Part shown: in pieces, positions 6,172 through 11,315 of the stretch
How the letters are laid out: each line of letters opens with the position of its first letter
Position numbering within the stretch: the first letter of the stretch is position 1
DNA from: CAYPPK01 sp964412615
GTDB taxonomy: Bacteria > Patescibacteriota > Minisyncoccia > Sungbacterales > HO2-52-23
DNA length: 11,315 nt
Assembly: GCA_964412615.1 (NCBI GenBank)
Contig: CAYPPK010000013.1
Span: 1 to 11,315, forward strand
Direction: 5' to 3'
Translations under genes and position numbers: made by a program
The notes under the pieces: generated by a model
What the model saw: only the letters and a program-made list of their open reading frames with translations
Told to the model about the DNA's origin: nothing
Databases searched by the model: none

Positions 6172-6801
6172 ATGAATTTTTTGTACACGCTTATTTTTTT
6201 CCCATTAAGTTCGGCGTTGGCAATATACGCTACCTTATTTGCGATTCTTATACTTTCCGGTATAGGACTGCCGGTTCCCGAAGAAGCAACCTTGGTACTC
6301 GGCGGATATTTGGCTTATTTGGAATTTACTAAGTTCTGGCCGACTCTTTATGTTTTGGTAGCGGGAATCATCGCGGCTGATGTTTTCGGATATTTTTTAG
6401 GCAGATTTGCCGGAGGCTGGCTGTCGCAAAAAATTTCTCACCGGCGGCTGCCGGGGAAGGCGATAGCTAAAGCGGAAATATATTTTGCCAAGCACGGGGA
6501 AAAAATGGTTCTTTTCTCGCGTCCTTTAATTGGAATTCGGGTGGCGGTGCCTATTCTGGCTGGCCACTTTAGAATGAGTTTTTTAAAGTTTTTGCTTTTT
6601 GATCTTTTGGGCGCCATTCCCTGGACTTTTTTCCTGGTATCGGTAAGCTACTATTTTGGCATGGGGCTTGATCTTATCGCCGGTGTTCGGGATATTAAAC
6701 TTTTTATTCTTGGCCTGTTGGGAGTTGCCATTTTAATTTTTATTGTTATCAAATTTAGAAAAAATAGAACAAGATTAAAAAAGAGCGCGACTATCGTTTA
6801 A
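6172..6801 (+). CDS. DedA/VTT family membrane protein
   Basis: This 209-residue integral membrane protein of the DedA (SNARE-associated, VTT) superfamily has several hydrophobic segments (about 5-30, 40-72, 138-165, 172-193). Family marks are GLPVPEEATLVLGGYLA (32-48), DVFGYFLGRFAGG (70-82) and FSRPLIGIRVAVPILAG (115-131), which contain the acidic and arginine residues linked to proton-coupled transport. Characterised DedA members move undecaprenyl phosphate or phospholipids across the membrane; that role here is inferred. The C-terminal tail is basic. There is no Shine-Dalgarno site before ATG 6172, 57 bases after gatB. The last four codons and the TAA lie inside the tRNA-Gly(CCC) gene (15-base overlap), so cutting out the tRNA would remove this mRNA's stop codon. 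Confidence 0.9.
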   Translation: MNFLYTLIFFPLSSALAIYATLFAILILSGIGLPVPEEATLVLGGYLAYLEFTKFWPTLYVLVAGIIAADVFGYFLGRFAGGWLSQKISHRRLPGKAIAKAEIYFAKHGEKMVLFSRPLIGIRVAVPILAGHFRMSFLKFLLFDLLGAIPWTFFLVSVSYYFGMGLDLIAGVRDIKLFILGLLGVAILIFIVIKFRKNRTRLKKSATIV

Positions 6802-6857
6802 TGGTAGGACGGCTGCTTCCCAAGCAGCAGACAGGAGTTCGATTCTCCTTAGTCGCA
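6787..6857 (+). tRNA. tRNA-Gly(CCC)
   Basis: The acceptor GCGACTA (6787-6793) pairs with TAGTCGC (6850-6856). The anticodon stem GCTGC/GCAGC holds the loop TTCCCAA with anticodon CCC (6819-6821), which reads GGG. The T arm is AGGAG-TTCGATT-CTCCT and the discriminator is A6857; CCA is not encoded. Its first 15 bases are also the end of the DedA-family gene. Just after it, gcgac (6860-6864) repeats the 5' acceptor strand and could compete for pairing. Confidence 0.96.
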
Positions 6858-6874
6858 TAGCGACAGTTTAAAGA

Positions 6875-8182
6875 ATGAAATTATATTTTTTTTGGGGTGC
6901 TACGGTACTTGTTATCTCAACTTTGATTGGATGGAATTTTGTATTTCCCCGGGAGGAGATTATGGTTGGCGGCGAAGCAGGATTTACAATGACTAAAAAA
7001 ACAAAAGAAGAGCGCATTGCTGAGGCAGTGGAGAAGTCAAAAAATATAAAAGGGCTTTATATGACCGCGGATGTGGCTAATGATCAGGGAGCGGCTGGGA
7101 CTAGATTGCGCCGGAACTTGATTAGTTTGGCCGAAAAAACAGAAATCAATGGTTTGGTAATTGATGTTAAGGAAGTATGCGGTCCGGAATATAACAAGGA
7201 AAGTATTAAAAAACTCTTAAGCGAATTAAAAGAAAAAAATATTTGGGCGATTGCGCGCATCGCCGTTTTTAAAGATGCCTCGCAAATTGAGGCACATCCA
7301 GAGTGGTATTTGAAAAGAGAATTCTCCAAAGCGGTAGGCAACGAGTGCTGGAATAAACGCCACCTTAAAATCAAAGCGGAAGGCCCACAACCCACAACCG
7401 ACAACCTACAAGCTAATCTTTGGCGCGACAAGCGGGGAGGATATTGGCTGGATCCGGCTTCCCCGGGCGCGCGCGATTATGTTTTGGAAATTTCCCAAAG
7501 AATGATTGATCTCGGTTTTGATGAATTGCAGTTTGACTACATCCGTTTTCCTTCTGACGGCGATATCCAAAACATTATTTATCCCGTTTATGACGGTAAA
7601 AAACAAAAATGCGCGGTAATGAAAGATTTTTTCGAATTTTTAAGCAAGAATCTGAAAGAATACCGGCCGGAAATTATATTATCCGCGGATTTTTTCGGCT
7701 ATACGGCCATCGGGATTGATACCGGCATCGGCCAATGCATAGAAAATATTGCGGATAATTTTGAATTTGTTTCTTTCATGGTTTATCCGTCGCATTATTA
7801 TAGCGGCCTGGCGCTTAAAGCAATGCCGGAGAGAAATTTACCGGAAATAAATTTTAACGTGCATCAAGTTCGCTTGCATCCCGATGTGGTAGTCGGCCGA
7901 TCTATTCAGTTTGCTCGAGATTTTTTTGATGGGCTCCTGGAAATTCCTATTTCCCAAAATGCAACTACTACCGAAATTAAATCTCCGGTAAAGCAATCTC
8001 GTGCTTGCAACCGACCTTGGCTGGAAGATTTTTATCATGAAGAAGACAAAGCCGCGGATCGCCCCTACGGTGTAGAAAAAATGCGATTGCAAATTGATGC
8101 GGCAGAACGTATTGATAATTGCGGCTGGCTTTTGTGGAACGCTGCTAATGTATATACGGAAACGGCATTGAAAAAAGAGTAA
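6875..8182 (+). CDS. DUF4015 putative glycoside-hydrolase-like protein, membrane-anchored or exported
   Basis: This 435-residue protein has an N-terminal hydrophobic segment (about 4-22), a signal anchor or signal peptide, and a (beta/alpha)-barrel-like body. Recognisable parts are IKGLYMTAD (58-66), INGLVIDVKE (91-100), WLDPASPGARDYVLEI (191-206) and LGFDELQFDYIRFPSDG (213-229), which match DUF4015, a family related to glycoside hydrolases with acidic residues at the strand ends. Catalysis and substrate are not established. Two low-complexity stretches interrupt the fold: residues 170-179, coded by a 7-bp tandem repeat, and residues about 359-372 (rich in T, K, S). It starts 17 bases after tRNA-Gly with no Shine-Dalgarno site and no obvious own promoter, so it is probably cotranscribed with the tRNA and the genes before it. 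Confidence 0.82.
   Translation: MKLYFFWGATVLVISTLIGWNFVFPREEIMVGGEAGFTMTKKTKEERIAEAVEKSKNIKGLYMTADVANDQGAAGTRLRRNLISLAEKTEINGLVIDVKEVCGPEYNKESIKKLLSELKEKNIWAIARIAVFKDASQIEAHPEWYLKREFSKAVGNECWNKRHLKIKAEGPQPTTDNLQANLWRDKRGGYWLDPASPGARDYVLEISQRMIDLGFDELQFDYIRFPSDGDIQNIIYPVYDGKKQKCAVMKDFFEFLSKNLKEYRPEIILSADFFGYTAIGIDTGIGQCIENIADNFEFVSFMVYPSHYYSGLALKAMPERNLPEINFNVHQVRLHPDVVVGRSIQFARDFFDGLLEIPISQNATTTEIKSPVKQSRACNRPWLEDFYHEEDKAADRPYGVEKMRLQIDAAERIDNCGWLLWNAANVYTETALKKE
7384..7411 (+). repeat. Four tandem 7-bp units inside the DUF4015 gene
   Basis: The units are cccacaa, cccacaa, ccgacaa and cctacaa, that is CCNACAA four times with no gap. They code the low-complexity residues 170-179. Since 7 is not a multiple of 3, loss or gain of one unit would shift the reading frame. 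Confidence 0.85.
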
Positions 8183-8206
8183 ATTTGGTTTAAAATTGCC
8201 TAAATT

Positions 8207-8278
8207 GCCGGAGTAACTCAGTGGTAGAGTAGCTGTTTCGTAAACAGCAAGTCGCGAGTTCAATCCTCGCCTCCGGCT
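8207..8278 (+). tRNA. tRNA-Thr(CGT)
   Basis: The acceptor GCCGGAG (8207-8213) pairs with CTCCGGC (8271-8277). The D arm is ACTC-AGTGGTA-GAGT. The anticodon stem GCTGT/ACAGC holds the loop TTCGTAA with anticodon CGT (8239-8241), reading ACG. The T arm is GCGAG-TTCAATC-CTCGC. Discriminator T8278; CCA not encoded. The ATG of the next small gene starts at 8280. Confidence 0.96.
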
Positions 8279-8279
8279 T

Positions 8280-8471
8280 ATGTTCATACCTCAACCAGCA
8301 TTTTTTGATATCTTTGGTCTTATTGTTTTTGGATTTATTGTTATCATCTCTGTTTGGGCTCTGCGCACAAAGCGGCAACTCCCGCGCTGGGTTTTAATCG
8401 TGCTTCTTTTGGTTGGCATCGGCGGATTAATTATAGATGTAAGTATCGTATATACGATTTACATTCGTTAA
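8280..8471 (+). CDS. Small two-helix membrane protein of unknown function
   Basis: I do not recognise a named family. The 63-residue product begins MFIPQPAFFD and has two hydrophobic helices (about 9-28 and 37-59) joined by a basic loop (RTKRQLPR, 29-36). By the positive-inside rule the loop is cytoplasmic and both ends face outward. The hydrophobic profile, the well-placed basic loop and the use of an ATG one base after tRNA-Thr favour a real gene. No leader or Shine-Dalgarno site is possible if the tRNA 3' end is cut, so the mRNA would start at or next to the AUG. The end of the gene contains the prfB -35 box. Confidence 0.72.
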   Translation: MFIPQPAFFDIFGLIVFGFIVIISVWALRTKRQLPRWVLIVLLLVGIGGLIIDVSIVYTIYIR

Positions 8472-8486
8472 ATTATTCGTTATAAT
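8458..8486 (+). promoter_or_regulatory. prfB promoter positioned for a leaderless mRNA
   Basis: A -35 box TTTACA (8458-8463) and a perfect -10 box TATAAT (8481-8486) are spaced by 17 bases. The start expected seven bases after the -10 box is 8493, the A of the prfB ATG. The -35 box lies within the end of the small membrane-protein gene. Confidence 0.78.
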
Positions 8487-8492
8487 ATATCT

Positions 8493-9588
8493 ATGGAAGA
8501 AATAGAAGAAAAACTGCAGATAATTGAAGATAAAATCCGCCAACTGGCGGACCGGCTTTGATATAAAGGGAAAGCGAGCAGAAATTGCCAAAATAGAACA
8601 AGAAATGCAAGAACCGGGCTTTTGGCAAAATCAGGAACGGGCCAAAATACGCGGCCAAGAATTGGCCGGCTTAAAAAGGGAAACGGGACAATGGGAAAGT
8701 TTCCGGAAAGAAAGCAAAAATCTGGCAGATTTGTTGGAGCTTGCTCGGGAAGATCAAAATTTGTTAAAAGAAGCAGACCCGCGTTTGGCGCAACTTGGAA
8801 AAGAACTGAAAACAGCTGAGTTTGAACTATTTTTTTCCGGGAAGTACGATAAGGGCAATGCCGTGCTGAGTATTTTTGCCGGGGCAGGAGGGAAAGACGC
8901 GGAAGACTGGGCTGCTCTGCTGCTGCGTATGTATCGCCGTTTTGCCGAAAGCAATGGCTGGCAACTACAGGCTATTCATGAGCATTGGGGAGAACATAAT
9001 GGTCCAGGCGGTTGGGGGATTAAAAATGCTACCATTAAAATCACTGCTCCCTATGCTTACGGATATTTGAAAAATGAGTCTGGAGTACATAGGCTGGTGC
9101 GCATTTCGCCTTTCTCCGCCCAATCTTTGCGCCACACTTCCTTTGCTTTAGTAGACGTAATGCCCGAGTTCGTGGCTCCGGAGGAAGTGGAAATAAAACC
9201 GGAAGATCTGAAAATTGATTTTTTCCGTTCCTCGGGTCCAGGAGGGCAAAATGTAAATAAAAGAGAAACTGCGGTTCGCGTAACCCATCTTCCTACTGGA
9301 ATTCAAGTCGCTTCGCAAGCCGAGCGCTCGCAAGAAAGAAACCGCGAAATTGCCACTGAACTTCTGCGTTCGCGCCTTTACCGATTTATTTTGGAAAAAC
9401 AAGAAAAAGAACGCAAGGGCGTGAAAATGGAGAAAGTCGCCATAGAGTGGGGAAGTCAAATCCGTTCTTACGTAATGCACCCGTACCAAATGGTCAAAGA
9501 CCATCGGACAGAAGTTGAAACTTCAAATATAGATTCGGTGCTAGAGGGGGGATTGGATGAATTCATAGAAGCTGAAGTTAAATTATAG
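8493..9588 (+). CDS. prfB: Peptide chain release factor 2 (RF2), made by programmed +1 frameshift
   Basis: RF2 ends translation at UGA and UAA. The gene is join(8493..8558, 8560..9588). The first 22 codons from ATG 8493 run to CTT (8556-8558) followed by in-frame TGA (8559-8561); a +1 slip on CTT-T continues with GAT ATA AAG. The product is 364 residues, and its stop-codon recognition motif SPF (205-207) and catalytic GGQ (250-252) fall at the same numbers as in E. coli RF2, which supports this start and shift site. Low RF2 raises slippage, the classic feedback loop. The upstream stimulator is weak: ggcgga (8546-8551), one mismatch from GGAGGA and four bases before CTT, against AGGGGG in E. 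coli. ftsE begins two bases after the stop, and prfB-ftsE-ftsX is a well-known conserved order. Confidence 0.96.
8556..8561 (+). promoter_or_regulatory. RF2 programmed +1 frameshift site (CTT TGA)
   Basis: Leucine codon CTT is followed by in-frame TGA and then T. Peptidyl-tRNA-Leu slips from CUU to UUU when RF2 is scarce. The next base is T, where the E. coli site has C; both are poor UGA contexts. Confidence 0.94.
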
Positions 9589-9590
9589 GC

Positions 9591-10271
9591 ATGATTTTTT
9601 TTGATAACGTTTCCAAATTCTATAATCACAATACCGTTGCCTTGAAAAACGTAACTTTGCGAGTAAAGCCGAAAGAATTTATTACTTTAGTCGGATAATC
9701 GGGAGCGGGGAAAACTACCTTGCTAAAACTTTTTATTAGAGAAGAAGAACCGAGCGAGGGAAGGATATTTTTAGACGGAGTGGAAGTGACTTCGGTCAAC
9801 CGGAAAAATCTCCATCATGTGCGCCGGAGAATTGGAACGGTCTTTCAGGATTATAAATTGCTTCCTTCCATGACTGCTTATGAAAATGTGGCTTTCGCCA
9901 TGGAAGCAGCCAGCCGCCATGATGTAGAAATAGAAGAAGACGTGCCCCAAGTCTTGGAATTGGTGGGGCTTAAAGACAAAATGCAAAATTTTCCGCACCA
10001 ACTTTCCGGAGGCGAGAAGCAGAGAGTAGCTATTGCCCGGGCCTTGGTAAACCGGCCCGATGTGATTTTGGCGGATGAACCGGCGGCTAACTTGGATCCC
10101 ATCAATACTTGGGGGATCATAAAACTGCTGCAAAAGATTAATGATCTGGGAACTACTATCATTTTAGCCACTCATGACAAAGAAATCATCAACACCATTG
10201 ATAAGCGGGTGATTGTTCTGGAGAAAGGAGAAGTAGTGAGCGATCAGGAAAATGGCAAATATTTGGTATAA
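9591..10271 (+). CDS. ftsE: Cell-division ABC ATPase FtsE, interrupted by an in-frame TAA at codon 36
   Basis: FtsE is the cytoplasmic ATPase of the FtsEX complex, which switches on cell-wall hydrolases at the septum. Read through, the frame gives 226 codons, close to E. coli FtsE (222), with Q-loop Gln86 (VFQD), signature LSGGEKQR (138-145), Walker B VILADEP (158-164) and the H-loop THD (194-196). The Walker A motif at 34-43 reads V-G-stop-S-G-A-G-K-T-T: codon 36 (9696-9698) is TAA, where a CAA (Gln) would need only one C-to-T change. The rest shows no decay. A restart at TTG 9720 or a later ATG would lack Walker A and could not bind ATP normally. It is therefore a recent nonsense mutation, an assembly error, or a stop that is read through. 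It starts two bases after prfB, and ftsX follows after 30 bases. Confidence 0.9.
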
Positions 10272-10301
10272 AATAATTATTGCGGCTGCCTAACAAAAAT
10301 C

Positions 10302-11213
10302 ATGTCCAAAAAACTAACATTTAGGCGCGTTTTAAAGACCGGTTACCTAAGTTTTCGGCGCAATGGCTGGCTGTCTGCCGCTACTATTTTGGTTATGATT
10401 TTGGTGCTTTTTGTGCTGGGAGATTTGATTTTTCTCGGAGCATTTGCCAATACCGTTTTAAACGATTTTGAATCAAAGATTGATATCAGTGTTTACTTCA
10501 CCAAAGACGCAGGGGAAGAAAATATATTGCAAATAAAGAATGAAATTTCCCAGCTTCCGGTAGTAGCCGAAGTAAAATATGTTTCCAGAGATGAGGCTTT
10601 GGCGATGTTTAGAGAAAGGCATAAGGCCAACGCCTTAATCACCAGCGCTCTTGAGGAATTGGGGGATAATCCGCTGGCGGCCAGCTTGAATGTTCGGGCT
10701 CGCGATCCTTCCACCTATGGAGAGATTAGTGAATTCTTATTACAAAAAAATTATCCGCTGGTGGAGAAAGTAAATTATTTTGAAAACCAGGCAGTCATTG
10801 ATCGTCTTTCTTCCATCATGAGTACGGTGCGGGGATCGGGAGCCTTGCTTGCTTTATTTTTGGCATTTGTAGCGGTATTGGTTGCTTTCAACACTGTTCG
10901 GCTTGCCATTTACACTTTGCGGGAAGAAATAGGGATTATGCGCCTGGTAGGGGCGACTCAATGGTTTATTCGCGGCCCGTTTTTGGTAAGCGGCATGATT
11001 TATGGAATAATTGCCGCGGCCATCACTACTTTAATGTTCTTTCCTTTAACTTGGCTGGCTTCGCCAAAACTGGCTATTTTGGTGCCGGATTTTAATCTCT
11101 TTCAATATTTCATTGCCAATTTCGTAGAATTTTTTGCCATTATGTTTTTCACCGGCGTGTCTTTAGGCGTGATTTCCAGTTTTATTGCCATTCGGCGATA
11201 TTTGGAGGTCTAG
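10302..11213 (+). CDS. ftsX: Cell-division membrane protein FtsX
   Basis: FtsX is the membrane half of FtsEX; its outer domain contacts peptidoglycan hydrolases or their activators. The 303-residue product has the family plan: a cytoplasmic N-terminus (LKTGYLSFRRNGWLS, 11-25), TM1 (about 26-49), an extracellular domain (about 52-175), TM2 (about 178-200), the cytoplasmic loop with REEIGIMRLVGAT (207-219) that couples to FtsE, TM3 (about 222-245) and TM4 (about 267-292). Length matches Gram-positive-type FtsX (about 300). There is no Shine-Dalgarno site before ATG 10302. It probably shares the prfB-ftsE transcript. No hydrolase gene follows; tRNA-Gln does. The gene is intact, which makes the stop in ftsE more puzzling. 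Confidence 0.95.
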   Translation: MSKKLTFRRVLKTGYLSFRRNGWLSAATILVMILVLFVLGDLIFLGAFANTVLNDFESKIDISVYFTKDAGEENILQIKNEISQLPVVAEVKYVSRDEALAMFRERHKANALITSALEELGDNPLAASLNVRARDPSTYGEISEFLLQKNYPLVEKVNYFENQAVIDRLSSIMSTVRGSGALLALFLAFVAVLVAFNTVRLAIYTLREEIGIMRLVGATQWFIRGPFLVSGMIYGIIAAAITTLMFFPLTWLASPKLAILVPDFNLFQYFIANFVEFFAIMFFTGVSLGVISSFIAIRRYLEV

Positions 11214-11236
11214 TTTTTTTCTGGTTTTTATTTTAT

Positions 11237-11307
11237 TGCGGGATCGGCTAACGGTAGGCCACATGCCTCTGAAGCATGTTATCTTGGTTCGAATCCAAGT
11301 CCCGCAG
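11237..11307 (+). tRNA. tRNA-Gln(CTG)
   Basis: The acceptor TGCGGGA (11237-11243) pairs with TCCCGCA (11300-11306); a first base T is usual for glutamine tRNA. The anticodon stem CATGC/GCATG holds the loop CTCTGAA with anticodon CTG (11269-11271), reading CAG. The T arm is CTTGG-TTCGAAT-CCAAG and the discriminator is G11307. CCA is not encoded. It follows ftsX after a T-rich 23-base gap and, with GatB present, is probably charged first with Glu and then amidated. Confidence 0.95.
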
Positions 11308-11315
11308 TTTGGAAA

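Noticed and set aside
7384..7411. Short CRISPR-like array
   Set aside because: The units are 7 bp with no spacers, inside a coding frame; no cas genes are nearby.
8524..9588. prfB starting in the second frame at 8524
   Set aside because: The CTT-TGA shift site and the ATG at 8493 give the right length, and SPF and GGQ fall at the canonical positions; the 8524 start is only an open frame upstream of the shift point.
9696..9698. Alternative genetic code as the explanation for the ftsE stop
   Set aside because: TAA ends infB, rbfA, the DedA-like gene, the DUF4015 gene and ftsE itself. The known CPR recoding concerns TGA to glycine, and here TGA ends genes and regulates prfB.
9720..10271. A shorter ftsE gene starting at TTG 9720
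   Set aside because: It begins just after the Walker A lysine and would lack the nucleotide-binding loop; the upstream frame to ATG 9591 is plainly FtsE, so the short form is an artefact of the internal stop.

Overview
The window reads as a compact, slightly AT-rich bacterial chromosome, most likely from a Patescibacteria/CPR lineage (Parcubacteria-like). The reasons are a very short IF2 with no N-terminal extension, DUF4446 and DUF4015 family proteins, tRNA genes that mostly lack an encoded CCA, near absence of Shine-Dalgarno sites, and tight packing of tRNA and protein genes. Lineage is inferred from gene content only. The standard bacterial code applies: TAA, TAG and TGA all end genes here, and the RF2 gene keeps its autoregulatory in-frame UGA.

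Left part. A partial tRNA-Gly(GCC) enters from the left edge on the + strand. Positions 3422 down to 173 form one minus-strand block: tRNA-Glu(TTC), a GC-rich structured spacer, tRNA-Val(TAC), tRNA-Val(GAC), tRNA-Ser(CGA), a DUF4446 membrane protein, infB, rbfA, tRNA-Cys(GCA), tRNA-Leu(TAA). A good promoter lies just upstream of tRNA-Glu and I see no clear one later, so this may be a single translation operon mixing tRNAs with initiation and ribosome-maturation factors.

Right part, all on the + strand. A promoter divergent from the tRNA operon drives a trypsin-like HtrA-family lipoprotein protease, which ends in a terminator that overlaps its own stop codon. Then come gatB (Glu/Asp-tRNA amidotransferase subunit B), a DedA-family membrane protein whose last codons lie inside tRNA-Gly(CCC), a DUF4015 glycoside-hydrolase-like exported protein, tRNA-Thr(CGT), and a 63-residue two-helix membrane protein starting one base after that tRNA. 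Last is the conserved prfB-ftsE-ftsX cluster followed by tRNA-Gln(CTG). prfB has the CTT-TGA programmed +1 frameshift and a promoter placed so that its mRNA should be leaderless.

Functionally the window is mostly translation: ten tRNA genes, IF2, RbfA, GatB and RF2. tRNA-Glu and tRNA-Gln lie in the same window as GatB, which helps make Gln-tRNA(Gln). FtsEX adds control of cell-wall hydrolysis at division.

The oddest points are a TAA at codon 36 of ftsE, inside the Walker A loop of an otherwise intact gene; a roughly 170-bp GC-rich element after tRNA-Glu, bounded by an 18-bp direct repeat of the tRNA 3' end; a tRNA/CDS overlap; a 7-bp tandem repeat inside a coding region; and loss of the usual fMet-pocket cysteines in IF2.
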